In this document: in pieces, positions 1 to 12,740 of the stretch
Numbering within the stretch: the first letter of the stretch is position 1
Layout of the letters: each line of letters begins with the position of its first letter
Assembly: GCF_042242105.1 (NCBI RefSeq)
Contig: NC_092028.1
Span: 16,210,768-16,274,767 of the forward strand
Direction of reading: 5' to 3'
From: Pempheris klunzingeri
Lineage: Eukaryota > Chordata > Actinopteri > Acropomatiformes > Pempheridae
DNA length: 64,000 bases
Position numbers and translations under genes: made by a program
The notes under the pieces: model-generated
Told to the model about the DNA's origin: nothing
Seen by the model: only the letters and a program-made list of their open reading frames with translations
The model's database searches: none

Positions 1-2406
1 CCAATCAGTCTTAAGTAAACTCAAGTCAAAGGTTCATTTGCAGAGTCCACGGCAATTAAAAACAACTGGCATGTTTTAAGATTGATATTTAAATCACCTT
101 TAACTTAAATCAATGCAACAGCTGCGAAGATAGCATGTTTCTATTCAAGTTATTACAGTAACACATGATGTTTTCTGACACCTTTAACAAAAATAACTGA
201 ATCACCCTCTGATAGAAAGTGCAGGGCCACATAAAGTCTAATGAATGGCCCATTTAACCACCAGTTTGATAGTAAATGGCTGGTTAAGTCCAGATAGTAA
301 AATGAACGCCGTAACGATGCCATAAAACAGATGGTAGGCCGCAGCCGCATGACCCAGAGTTTGACTGCAGTTCTCCTAAAGCTATTGATTGAAATGGCCA
401 CATGAATGATTGCATCAGTTGGATTATTGATGTACACGTGGAGAAAGAGCATGTAATTAAACAGTCCCTGGTGTGTGCTCTGGTCACCCTGATGGCTATC
501 AGCAATAAACACAAGACGGACAAAGAGGGAACAGAGATCAATGTCTGAGTCTCTGATTTCAAAACTGGAAATCATAGCATGTGGCATTCAATCATGGGGA
601 GTAAAGGTCCATTCTGGCATTTTTTTGCATGCTAACTTGAACACACGCGGCTAAATAGCCTAAATACTGTACAACCACATCAAACCTGGCCTATCCTTCT
701 TCATTTGAACTAATTTTCCATCATATTTTCATGTCACACATATGTCCAAATGTTTTTCCCCCTGGGCCTGTACATGGTGACCTCTTCCATCATCTGCGGC
801 CGAGAATGACTTTGATTCCTATTTCAGCGCCTCGTCTCATCCATCTCTCACCGCTCTCCATTGTCCGAGGCCGCATATAAATGACAGTGATACATACGGC
901 ACATTACAAAGACAAAGAGGTCGACAAGGCCCAGTTTTTGCCGTGACAAAACCACGCCACGGCTCGCCCTCGTAGCACTGCATGAAAAATTCACGGGAGC
1001 TGGGAATTTATCTGCCCCCTCTTTAACGGCGGCGTCCCGAGACTTAGCTGGCTGAGGTGTGTGCGAGGATCCCATTAAAATGCACTACAGAAAATGAGAT
1101 TTGGAGGAGCCCTGTGAAAAACCATGCATGTAATCATCTCTCTTACCCTCTCAGTATATCTGCGAAGGATTTGGAGGAGGCTTTGGTTCCCCACCCTCTC
1201 TGCCCCTCAACCTCCCCCGTACCACACATTAATATTCATAGAGAAGATTCTGTCCTTGCTGTCTGTTGCTGCCTGTAGCCCACAGACTTGGCTTATTAGG
1301 AATCTAAAATACAGCTAGCAGACTCTCTGTTGGGAGAGGCTATTGTGATTTTCATAGACTGCCTGTGCAGACTGATAATGTGAAGTCAACACATGGACTC
1401 CTGTTTTAAATCCACCACACTATCCGTGCTTTTCTTGTCATTTCTTGTGTCTTTAGTTTCGGTAAAATGTCAGACTTTATTTCGCTAACCAGACTGAAAC
1501 TGAAAATTCATGGCTCGCTGCTGCAGAGCGAGTTCACAGAATGACTGGTTGATCTTGTGGCTTGTTTTGGTCATCGCCGTGGCGGAGTGAGTCAGAGCGA
1601 AACACAATGCTCCACTTTGCCTTTCCTGCTTCGGTTCTTGATGAACATTAAATAGAAAGAGAGGTGACTCATGCCTCCCATGAACAGCCTCAGTAATTAC
1701 ATGCTCAAAGTCATTAAGTCCACCTTGCAGATCTCCAAACAACAAGCGCCACTTTGACTACTATCCATCCATCCATCTATCTATCCACACTGATTGTAAA
1801 ATATATCTAATTTCTAAGCTCGCTTCTCTCCTCGTTTCTCTTTCTTTCTTAGAGGTTCAGGTGTTGTTGGCCTACATGCAGTATGCAAAACATCCACCTG
1901 TGCAGCACACATGAAATACAGTCACATATAAATAATAGGAAGCTCTAGAACTGTAAATATAGAGCAGGAGACTTGTGATTGCCTATTCCCATGGATGCAG
2001 CTGATATAAATGATTTAAAATGTTTTTTTTAACAGTTTTTCTGGTGGCATTTTGCCCTTATTTGACACAAGAGAGAAACAGGAAACATGGCAACAGAGCA
2101 AGTCGGTTCACATGCAGTGGAGGTTGTGATCACATGGTGTGTGTGTCTAAAACCACAAACCACAAGGACGCACACTCACAAATGTTTTTAGGCATACTAA
2201 TGGCTGGAAGTTGGTGAGGTGTATTTAACCGCGTTGAAATTGAATTTAAGATGATGCACTGTGAGGCACAGCCCAAGACGACAACACGCGTAGATAAAAG
2301 CAAATGGTCAAAATGTTGGTCAAAGCTTCTGCAAACATTTGCCTGTGCCCTTCCTGACCCTCTTCTCCAGAGTACACCAAAGTGAGTAGAGTGCAGTGGA
2401 GTGTGG

Positions 2407-2415
2407 TCTCTCTCG

Positions 2416-2452
<37 letters not shown>

Positions 2453-2469
2453 CCTCGCTCTCGCACTCT
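2407..2469. repeat. (CT)n microsatellite, imperfect
   Basis: Nearly uninterrupted CT dinucleotides with a few CG and CC interruptions. The apparent minus-strand open frame of Arg-Glu dipeptides over it is a by-product of the repeat. Confidence 0.95.
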
Positions 2470-3023
2470 CCTCTTTCACATGTAAATTAGTCTTTAATCT
2501 CCGCTGCTCTAATAGACAACCATGGCAACAGAGGCAGGCCTAATGAGGCAGAGGCGCAGGTTAAAATCTGCCTGCGTGCTACCACCATTCGCACGATCAA
2601 CAGTTTAAACACCCACACTCACTCATGTGACATATTCTCACATGCACACACACCTCTGCATGCAAGCAAGCATTGCACACATGCACATATCCACTCATCC
2701 CAAACTTCTGTTGCATTATGATTACAACAAAAAAAATGTCAGAAATCCCCGAAAGTTTTCAGAACAGTTTCTATATGAATAGAGAAATAAAGGGCAAAGC
2801 TGACAAATTGCCGTTCAAATTCAAAGCCGCAGCCATAACAAGCTATTTTTCTAAGCAGCTGTCTGAATAATTAAACAGTCCATTCAAATGAAGCAGGGAA
2901 TTAATCACTGACTGTAATGTATGATGAATAAGAAATCATAGTGGGAAGTCAGTTGAAAATTATGAAAGAAAAAGATTAACTGAAGACATAACTGACCACA
3001 AACACACTCAGAATGAATTCATG

Positions 3024-3049
3024 CACACACACACACACACACACACACA
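3024..3049. repeat. (CA)n microsatellite
   Basis: Thirteen CA units in unique sequence. A GT-phase partner lies about 240 bases to the right at 3,292-3,320. Confidence 0.95.
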
Positions 3050-3291
3050 GCTGATAAAGCTTTGAATACAGCGTTAAAAGGCTCTCAAGTAGTGCTGATT
3101 TCCATGTGAGTGGTACTGATGCTCCAGTGCTGTGGACTGTAATTTACAGCCATATTAAATCCATTAGACCAACACATGTTTTCGGAATAGTTCTACCCAC
3201 AGACAAGCTTTTCAGCGTGCTGCAGTCCCAGACTTCAAACTCACAGACACATGCTTTACGTAGGCAGTGAGTAAATATGAACGTGGGGGGA

Positions 3292-3320
<29 letters not shown>
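3292..3320. repeat. (GT)n microsatellite
   Basis: About fourteen GT units followed by TTTG interruptions, opposite in phase to the CA run at 3,024-3,049. Confidence 0.95.
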
Positions 3321-3323
<3 letters not shown>

Positions 3324-6300
3324 TTTGTGTGAGAGCTTCAATGCAACAGCATTGTGTTGCAATTATTTTAGGAAGAGTTCTTTGTTGTCCTTGACATTAA
3401 AAACCTGTTTTACTGGTTGTTTGTGGGACATTTTGTTTTTAGCTTCACAGACTTCCTGACTGTCACATCACCTGCCTCAAACACGCCCACACACACACAC
3501 TGTATGAGTTAATATCTGCAGCATGGGGATTCATTCGTGCTCCTGGAACATGTGATACACGGATCCTAAAACTGAAACGGTTTGGTAATGAACTCAGATT
3601 GCATTGCTGATGCACTGCTGACATGTTGAGGGTTGTGTGTGTACACAAATGTGGTCATGGGTTTTTCCCAAACGTTGCATTCGTTCAGAGCTTCCTCCCG
3701 CAAAAGCTTGATTTAAATGTGATTGTTTCCCCAAGACAAACACGCCTAAAAAATGTTTATGCAGATGTTAAATGATGCAGTTTACATTCCAATAACACAA
3801 GTAGATTGGTTCTATAAGCTCCTGTGTAAAGGAAGGAAAATGTAGTTTCTGTATATATGAAATATTCACAGTTCCTGCTCTAAAATCTCTACGTCAACTG
3901 TTTTGCAAAATGACACATGAAATGTTTGCCTGCATTCAAATTTGCACAGATACCGCTGTGCCAGTAAGCACAACCTGTCACATTTGTGAGAGGCCCTCTC
4001 GCAAACCTTTTCTTTTCTCACAGCCAGAGAGCAGATGTTGACATGCTACTACAACACCTCTCATTGTAATTATTCTGTGTACACCGACACAGTGCTATCA
4101 CCTCACACAGGGGTCTGTTGCTACACGAGCCTAATTAGTAATTAACAGTCATATAGTCATGAAAACACTGTCTATCGGGATTCACTGGGGGATAGAGGCT
4201 GTAAATGAGAAAACACAGAACATTTGAACAGAAGAACTGTATAACGACCTTTTCCACAATGTATGTAATATATAATGAGTGATAGGTTTTGCATTGATAT
4301 GGGGGATACAGTGTGTTTTATCACTGTAACATGATTGTGTTGTTTTGTCTTCATAGAAAGGCGTAGGCTGCTGAAAGACTGAATACTCCGTCTGTCTGTC
4401 TTTGGTGCAATGTTATTTTTGCCCTGAGGCCCAACACAATTAACACCCACTGCCAAGTGGTAGGTTGTGTGTGTTGTGTTGTGAGTGTGTGCATGCATGG
4501 GTGTGTATATGCATTAATGTGTGTCTGCTCTAGATACATTAAATTGGTTTAATCTGATTATTCATTCAGACAAAAATTGCTGTTCTTCCGACAAACTGTG
4601 TGTTTTGCCGCAATTACGAATGCACATACATATCTGCAGCTGTATCATGAGGGAAATTTCAGTTTGATTGATTTAGATTTTCATAATTTCCGGCTCCTAA
4701 TTAATTGCTCTTCAGATATTAATTTCTCAGCAAATGTAGAACAAACAGGCGATAAAGCTGTGTTTAATTTGGCACACAAAGAAGAAAATTACAGCAACAT
4801 ACACACACACACACACACACAAACATGCTCCGCTTGTCAGACAGCATCTGTTAAAAGAAACACAAATCTCCCCAGATTGACCACTCAGAGGCAAATCAAT
4901 GGCATTTGGACATTTTGGAATGTGTCAGTAAATCAATTCAACCCCCTGCAACAAGAAACAATAAACCTTTCTTCAGAGGTAATAAAAGAGTACAGCCCAA
5001 TCCATTAATTTATCGCTCCCTCCTTGAGTGTGTGTGTGTAAATGAAATATGAGTGGATAATCACAGGCCAGGAATTCTTCCGGCAGTCCAGCAGGCAGGT
5101 CGGTATGCCGCGCAGAGGAATGCGGAACCTGGAAAGTCAAAACAATGTTGGGTGATGGAATGAGGGGAAAAAATGATGAAGGACGTGAGGAGGGTCCTAG
5201 AGGACAGCAGCGAGGGAGAGGAAAAAAGGAGCGGCCACGGAGTGAAGGAGGAGGTGGGAAAGGAGGTTTTTATCACACTGGAATGAAAATATTCTCAACC
5301 TTTTTGTGGCATCCAAATCTGTCAAAGTAATGGGAGAGCTACGAGTCCATAACTCGTATTTAAACGCTCCTGGAGCCAAAAACAAATCCACCCTGCCTTG
5401 ATTGAACATGCTTTTCAGGAACAAAAATATTTATAAGCACTCTGTTTAGGTGTTCTGTTTATTATGAAGCTCCAAAATCCCTCCATAAAGGGGGTTTACC
5501 ACAATAATCACTCTTATTCTCCACCTTCTCCCTGCCTCAAACCTAATACATGTTACAGCCTCCAATGCCCCTTCCAGAATCACTCTAAATCTGTGTAAAT
5601 AAGGAAATGCTCCCATTTCGATGCACACCGCAGAAGAAAAGATGCATGAAAAGATGCGTGAGCCCCGTAACACAATACAATTCAGAGGTGTGGAAATCTC
5701 CCCTCCTTAATCCAGAAATCAGTGCTGTGGAAAGAGGGATTTGGGGCTGTCACTGCTAAGCTCCTTGTCCCTGGTGTATTATTGGAGCTGTGGCATAGAG
5801 GAGAAACACTGGGAGGATGATGCCTCCGCTCACTGCATTGTAAACATGTTTCAGTGTTTGAGAAATAAGCATCTTGCCATAACTGAATTTCCAGGAGCAA
5901 CGCAGGAAGAATGATGGCATCGACGGCGGAGGACGCTTATCTCCGCGCTGCATCTGTGTACATATGCAGCTCTGACTGCTGAGCTGCAATCTTTAGATGA
6001 ATATACAGTATGTGATGGTGTATGGTGTAGGAAAAGTGGGAGAAAATGTGTGCAGAATGCAAGCGCGTGTAATTATTCATTAGCAGCCTTATACATCTTC
6101 CACAGCTCAAGAGCAGCCGAAAGATGATCTCACCTGAGTAGATAAAGTGCCGGCTGTTAATTAACAGAGAGATGTCTTGACATTATCCGAGAACTGTGAA
6201 ATAGAACCTTGAACCTGCACATTCAAAGCATTATCAAATACATTATATGATTTGCAGATCTCTAAATATTCTTTGGAAACTAGATGTCGTAGCAGTAACA

Positions 6301-6484
6301 ACAGCAGCAGAGTAACAGTAGAAACAGGGCTTGAGAGATTCTACATGCAGGAGCAATGCATAAGACATGAGCCATGTTAGAGAGGTGAGTGGGTCGCAGC
6401 TCCAACCCCGTGCTATTCATAGACCCTGCCGATAACAGGTTGACTTCTCTGGGAAAGCAGCAGGCAGGGAGGTGGGGAGCGGGA

Positions 6485-6500
6485 GGGGGGGGGGGGGGGG
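6485..6500 (+). repeat. poly-G tract (16 G)
   Basis: A homopolymer of sixteen G in a G-rich context that could form a quadruplex and is likely to vary in length. Comparable C or G runs occur at 9,388-9,398 and 24,396-24,410. Confidence 0.9.
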
Positions 6501-8824
6501 TGGTAGACGAGAGACAAAGGAAGGAGGGTGCAGGAGAATTCACCTGTGGAAAGAAACAGAGGAAGAGAGGAGGATGATTTAGGGTTGAAGCAAAAGGACG
6601 AAGCGGAGGATAATGAGGATGATTAAGCATCCTTCCATCCACCTGCTCATGACAGTTTCACATCTTTCTGTTGATGACAGGGATGGAGAAGAGGGGGACT
6701 GTGACAGAACGAGATGCATTGAGTGGAAAAGGGGAAAACTGGAGAGTTTCCAGACAAACAAACATCCACATGTCAGTTGCATTTCAGTGTAGGCCTTGAG
6801 GAAAAATGTGGAGGGGCGTCTTCTCTGCTCCGTGCCTCCTTAACGCGTGAAAATACACGTGGGAAACAAGATGACAGCGCGGTAGGACCGACACAACACG
6901 CAGCCACAACATATCAAACCGGCCTCATTCAGCGGTGGCAGCAGTCACACTGGCCTAATGCAGTCATGTCATCCATAAGCCCAGTGACTACGCCCTGTCT
7001 GTCTGCAGCAGAAGTTTCACACATTTTCTCTCAAATCTCCAATCTTAGACCTGAAGAAGTGACGGAAAAATGAGTAACCATTTAATACAGAACCAGGCCT
7101 TGCTCACAACACACACACCCCACTCTGTCCTGGATCTAGAAGCCAATGCATTTTCCATCCTGTGGGTCAGTTTCTTGATGCGTATGTGCTTTGACGTACA
7201 GTAGGATTTGGAGACTTTTACTTTTAGTGTTTTACAGGTTTGTATTGGTATTTTCATTTAGCAAATTATCTGAAATTATTTATTCTTACCATCTCATCTG
7301 TGGTCAGGAGGTCTGGAGTGTCTCCTCAATCAATGAAATCATCCTTTTTTTTTCTCTTTGGGGTTCTGGTTGGTTCCCTTAACTGCTTTACTCCATATCA
7401 CGGTGTCCATGGCCTCCCCATCGAGGAGCTCTGCCAACGTAGCCGAGCCCTCATGCCAACGGAAATGGCTGCCCCTAATTTAGTTGAAGCGGCTGCATTC
7501 CTCGCCTAAAACAAAGCCGTAGCTGTTCACCATATTAAGGCGATCTTGCAACAGATACCAGCTCCATGTTGAAACGGACTCTAATCCCTCTTTTCATGCT
7601 GGCCTCTTGGTCCTCATCCAGTTGTACTAGAATTTGACAAGTGAACTCCCTGGGGCATACACACTCTCATTTTTTTCTGGCCTTAATAACAATAGTGATA
7701 ATGCATTTTATAAATAACACATGTTTCATTAAATCTCAAAGGGGAAATGGGAGGGCAGAGGCACACAGTAATTAAAAGCAGGTAAAACAACAGGGAGACA
7801 CAAAATCTAAAGACGGGACAAAAATTAGTGGTTGGCTTTTTAGTAAGTTATAAACACTGTGATAATTTAGAGAGAAATGTTTGATAGTCTGATTTCACTT
7901 CAGGTGGTCGGTAAGTGGGTTCAAGAGGTACAAAGCAGCTCTTCTGGAGGTCGAAAGCCTCTGTGGTTCATGTTAGACCTGGAGGCCTGAGCCAAGTTTG
8001 AAAAGTTATCTTCTTTTCTTCCTCGTTACTGAGTTTCACTCTTATATTCTTATTCACACTTGTCATTTTCCTTCCCTCCTCTCCTCCTCTCCTTCTGAGT
8101 CTCTATTACGCCTTCTCTGCCTGAGCCTGCCCTGACCCAGACGTCTGTTCCCTGTCTGAGCTCCTGCCAGATTCCTGCAAGGGGAGGAATGCGCGAGAGG
8201 GCCTCACAGAGCCACAATTAACATTTCGTCGGTGCTGCACCCACACCTATGCAGGGTGCTTAATGATGGCATATTCATGAAAGCAAATATTTGCACTGAA
8301 AAGCTGTCTCCCAGCGACCGCCGAGAGGTAGGGGAAGATAATTGAAAGGAGCTTGCAGCACTTCTAAAACAGCGAGAAGGGGAGATTAAAAAAAAAGGAG
8401 AGCTGAGATAAATGGAGGGCCGTGCTTTAAAGGGACTGCTGGTAGCGAGAGGATACCCTGTGAGGAGTGTGTAGTGACAGGAGAAAACCCTCTCTGTGGG
8501 GGACGGCAGCACATGCTGAGAGGGCACCGGCAACAGTGGAAAAAAAAATCCTGGCACATCAGTGTGGAGAGAGACGGAGAGAACAGGGGAGGTAGGACAG
8601 GGAGAGGGGGGAGGGGGTGACAGGTAGGGTGAAATATTTTTAGCGGATCGGGAAATCAGAGCAGTAAAAAAGACGTATTGTTTTAAAACGAGAAGAAAAA
8701 GACATTCCCAGTAAATAAAGGAGAAGGAGAGATGATACACTGACGGTTTTCCAAGAGGAGCAGACTGCATATCGTCCTCCATTTCCCCAAAGAACATCCC
8801 TCCCTACTGCTGCCCCCAGCTGGG

Positions 8825-8826
<2 letters not shown>

Positions 8827-8880
<54 letters not shown>

Positions 8881-8911
8881 CACAGACACACACACACACC
8901 CACACACCCAG
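8827..8911. repeat. Compound (CA)n microsatellite
   Basis: About 85 bases of CA units interrupted by TATA, GA and CC. It splits a purine-rich region into two arms. Confidence 0.95.
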
Positions 8912-8950
8912 CCCGGCTGTCTGGTTGGGGGAAGGGTGCACTGAGATGCA

Positions 8951-9118
8951 GGGAGACGGGGAGGATAGTGATGGAGAGGGGAAAGAGAGGAGCAACAGAG
9001 AAGGATGCAACAAGAAGAGGGGAGGAAGGGAAAGGTGCGGAGGGAAAGGAAGACGGGATCAGGGAGGAGAAACAGAACGAGTGAAGAGGAGGGGAAAAAC
9101 AAAAGAGGGGGGGGAGAA
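8951..9118 (+). repeat. Polypurine tract
   Basis: The plus strand is almost entirely A and G for about 170 bases, with only scattered C and T. Such tracts can form triplex DNA. No coding or RNA gene is recognised in it. Confidence 0.7.
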
Positions 9119-9210
9119 ATTATGTTTCATATGATGTCTCTGTGTGTGTTCCTCCACCTGCACTGCAACGCTTACACTGTAAATCACCCACCTGACTCAG
9201 CATCCCACTC

Positions 9211-9211
<1 letters not shown>

Positions 9212-9241
<30 letters not shown>
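9212..9241. repeat. (CA)n microsatellite
   Basis: Fifteen CA units, one of three CA/CT runs within 500 bases (the others at 9,398-9,423 and 9,659-9,682). Confidence 0.95.
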
Positions 9242-9243
<2 letters not shown>

Positions 9244-9387
9244 CTCAATTCATCACCCATGTTCTCCTGCTCGCCACCACACACACACACAAAATTCCAA
9301 CAAAATCCCCCTGCAGAGAAGTAATTCAGGAGTCAATAACACGGTACGCATGCACTCACTCAAACACAACGGCCCCCCCTCGAAACA

Positions 9388-9423
9388 CCCCCCCCCCCAC
9401 ACACACACACACACACACACACA
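9388..9423. repeat. poly-C joined to (CA)n
   Basis: Eleven C followed directly by about thirteen CA units, a compound simple repeat. Confidence 0.95.
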
Positions 9424-9658
9424 TGCACAGACACCATCCCCCCTCCAATCACGCACATATACACATATATGATTGTGCACACGAGGGCACACACATGCAG
9501 CCCTAAACGAGACAGCTGGAGCTATCAAACCAAAGCCTGTGAGAGCCAGCTTTCTTCAGATGGATTTGAGATGTGGGCTTTACCGTATCATCTGCCAGCA
9601 CACTGCTGGGAATGAGACGTCACATTCATAACAGCCTACTGCCTTATAAGGCAATTAT

Positions 9659-9682
9659 CTCTCTCTCTCTCTCTCTCTCTCT
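9659..9682. repeat. (CT)n microsatellite
   Basis: Twelve CT units with no interruption. Confidence 0.95.
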
Positions 9683-10670
9683 GCCCATCAGTGGGGGGAG
9701 GGATGAGTGGTTTCAATTATGTGCGACAAAGACCAAATTAGGCACCTGGCAATTTCAATATGGCCTCTTTCTCTGCATTAAGCTGATAGGATGTGGTTTT
9801 GATGGGGAGGTAATGTGGTTGCATGCATCTCAGTTTCATGGATGAACGCACGCATTTGTTCACACAGTGGTAAACAAATGGCTTTTGAATTTATGAATAA
9901 CCAGAAAAAAGATCACATTTCCCAACCTTGCGACGTCGTGCACATTAATCCTCCAAAAAAGAGATGTTCTTTTGTTATTATCATGGAAAGCAAACACTCC
10001 ACACTACTGTGCACATTCCATTATGCCGGTCACACAAAGGCTCAGCAGCAGGCCGTGATCGATCCGTCCTCCGGCAGCTTTGAGGGCACATTGAGACTCT
10101 ACTCTCATTGACTACTTCACAATCAATAGTGGCTGATTACTGGCTGGAAAAACTAGCTGGGGTATGTGATGCCGCTCTGCACACACGGACCACAGTGAAC
10201 TCAAGATATACAAATGCAACCAGTTGCTGCTGGTTGAAACTCTCACCAGCTTGCACACAAAACACGCTGAATAATGTACGAGTGCACATTCACACAGACT
10301 GTAATGTAGATAATCTCTCTAATGAGGGATGGCAGGTTGCAGCTGCATGGAAGCTGTCATCTGTCGGACGGGGGCCATGAGAGATGGATTTCACTGCTGA
10401 AAAAAAAAAACTACAAATGTGTCAGTCGATTTAAATTTCTTCTCCCTCAATTTTGTCTAGCACCATCCACCCATAAAGTCAACCCATTACCTCCTGACAC
10501 CTTATTTGAGTACCCTAAGTGAAGAACGGAAAAATCAACTCTTCATCGTGTATGAGTGTGCACTCAACCATCCCCTTTTTTCCATCTCCATGTATGGTGC
10601 TGCTGTGTAGCTGTGAGGGGACTCCTCTTGGTCTCTGCACCTCGCAGGCAGCTTTGCGTCTGCACGGCTC

Positions 10671-10772
10671 TAATCCACTGAGCTGCTAAGGAAAGAGTGC
10701 TGACGGTGCCCTTTTCCACCGACTATCTCCTAATCCAGCAGGCTGCGGGTCTGGGAGAATAATCCTGGATTA
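10671..10772. promoter_or_regulatory. Candidate enhancer: K50-homeodomain site cluster
   Basis: TAATCC, the core bound by OTX, PITX, CRX and GSC-type homeodomains, occurs at 10,671-10,676, 10,731-10,736 and 10,760-10,765, and in inverse orientation (GGATTA) at 10,767-10,772. The last two form a perfect 13-base palindrome with a one-base centre. Surrounding sequence is non-repetitive and moderately GC-rich. Enhancer function is inference; no target gene can be named. Confidence 0.4.
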
Positions 10773-12740
10773 GGAAATCCTCCCCATGGAGCGACCATGG
10801 GGTCCCTTGTGGGGGCCCCCGTCACAGTCAGCTGTGCCTGAGGCGCCGTGCCTTTCACATTGTGAGAGAACATAACAGTCAATCCAAAAACAGGCAAACA
10901 GTGTCTGATTAGGATTGAATTGCATCAAACCTCGCCTTGTCGCCCTGAGGGTAGCTGCAGTGCTTATTGGAGATGAATAATAGTAAAGAGGGATAATGGT
11001 GGATAGGCCTTGTGATGTTACAAGTGCTTTTCATTTGAGGTGACAAAGATTTGGATTCAAAAGCGGCAGGAACTGAGCCCCCAACGAAGCACTTTGTTAG
11101 CACAGGATACACTCTAATTGGTGCATTGTTGGGGATACACTGTAAATGGTGCATGACAGCTATTATCTTAATGAGACATGTACTGTATGTGTGTGCCACA
11201 CTCACCAAGTCTCGTCAGCAGAGAGGGAAGATGTAAGGTTGCACTGGCTGTAAATGGATCAAAAGGGCCTGAAAGAACTCATAACACAGTCATAGTTCCG
11301 ACACATATCTTATTTACACACATTTCAGACACCAAGGTATTTCAGCTGTGAGTCAAATAAAATACCAGCATAGCTGTTTCACAAACAAATAAACCATAAA
11401 ACGCTTTAAGCTGGGTTGTTGAGGCGACTATAAAGTTCTCCAGACATTCATAAGGAGTGACAAATGATTCATGTTACACAAGAGTTATCAGGATATTTTG
11501 ACCAAGATAAGATGTGTCAGAGCCACAAACTCACTTGATGGTATGAAGTAACAATATGTCATCCAAACACAGGCAGAGAGTAGAGACGTTGTTCCACCTT
11601 AAATAACAGACAGTTTCTTCAAATTGATCAGTAATTAAGGTGAAAGGTTATTTTCATCATCTGCTATATTGAAATCAATGACTGCCGAGCACATGCGTGG
11701 ATGCAATTAAATACAAATAAATGGTGCCGGTTGGAGAGGAATTTTCCTGCAGGTCAATGTAGAATTTGTATTTCAGTCACCATATCAAAGATTGATCCAG
11801 AGCTCATCTTGAGGCTGAGAGTCGGGGTTCAGATCATGATTACCGCGGCTAGACGATAAGTAATCAACAGGCTTTTTAATCCAGGTGCACGTGATGTTTT
11901 CTCTCAGCGTGCAATCACCAGTTTATTTACCTGCACGGTTGCCCAAGAGACACTGGAGCTTGCGTCAGTGCACATATCCCACAACCCCAGTGAAGCACAA
12001 CAGGGGACAGCAGGGAGGCTTAATGCACTAATGGTTGTCAAGATGATTTTTAGCTCCGAGCTTTGAATTTCATCATCAGTGGTTGATTGTAATTACAGGG
12101 AAAAGTGATTTGTCCCTTCTTCTTGTCACAGTGAGCAGCTTACATTGAATGATGGGTAATTTTGTTTTCAATAGTTTGGTTATCTCTTAATGTAGCCATG
12201 TGAAGAAAAAATAATCGCAAAAATGAAATGCTGAATTATTCACATTTTTGTATATTTTGCAATATCTACACATGTCTCACTATTAGAGGATGAGGCTGAC
12301 ATTAGTCTGTTTGTATTAACAAGAAATGTCATTGAAAAAAAAAGACCAGAGCCAATGATTTGATTGTCCATCTCTCAGTCCTTTTTGATTTTCCTACCCT
12401 CTGTAGCACTCAGCCCCAAGTTCCTACTGAAGACTTAAATCTTTCACAGCTGTGTCTTTGTAAGAAAAGAATGAGTCACTGTCTAAAACAGCTGGGCACT
12501 GTAGTTTTACACCAACATTATTCAAGCAGGAGTAAATTATGAATTTGTTAGGGCCTATTTTCAGGAGTGGACTAATACACATTTGGTGCTCTGGTAGGTA
12601 TTCAAAGCAGCAGAACGTGCATATGGGTCAAGTCAAATCAAACTACAGAGCTCCTTTTCATCACAGTGAAGGACCATATCACCCAGTACAACAGTGTGTC
12701 TATTAGTGTGTTATTCATATAACTATAACAGTTTTAAGAA

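Larger units (their letters stand above)
1..4560. other. Non-coding DNA, left edge
   Basis: I see no coding exon here. Open frames are short, lack family resemblance and are not bounded by matching splice sites. The block holds unique AT-rich sequence, an (ATCC)n stretch near 1,761-1,788, a CT tract at 2,407-2,469, and CA/GT microsatellites at 3,024-3,049 and 3,292-3,320. It lies downstream of TBC1D16, where mammals have the CBX4/CBX8/CBX2 group; whether that holds here cannot be seen. Confidence 0.6.
4561..9700. other. Non-coding DNA with enhancer-like and purine-rich stretches
   Basis: No gene is recognised. The block contains a homeodomain-core-rich stretch near 4,600-4,790, a 16-base G run at 6,485-6,500, a non-repetitive stretch near 8,190-8,480, a purine-rich region at about 8,380-9,118, and CA/CT microsatellites at 4,799-4,820, 8,827-8,911, 9,212-9,241, 9,398-9,423 and 9,659-9,682. 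A 197-codon open frame on the minus strand at 8,204-8,797 is Ser/Pro-rich and mirrors the purine skew; I do not regard it as a gene. Confidence 0.6.

Noticed and set aside
4577..5008. A 143-codon plus-strand open frame.
   Set aside because: It runs through a CA microsatellite, shows no protein family and has no flanking splice or promoter evidence; a conserved non-coding element is likelier.
8204..8797. A 197-codon minus-strand open frame.
   Set aside because: Ser/Pro/Leu-rich, no domain, and it mirrors the purine-rich plus strand, where stop codons on the opposite strand are scarce.
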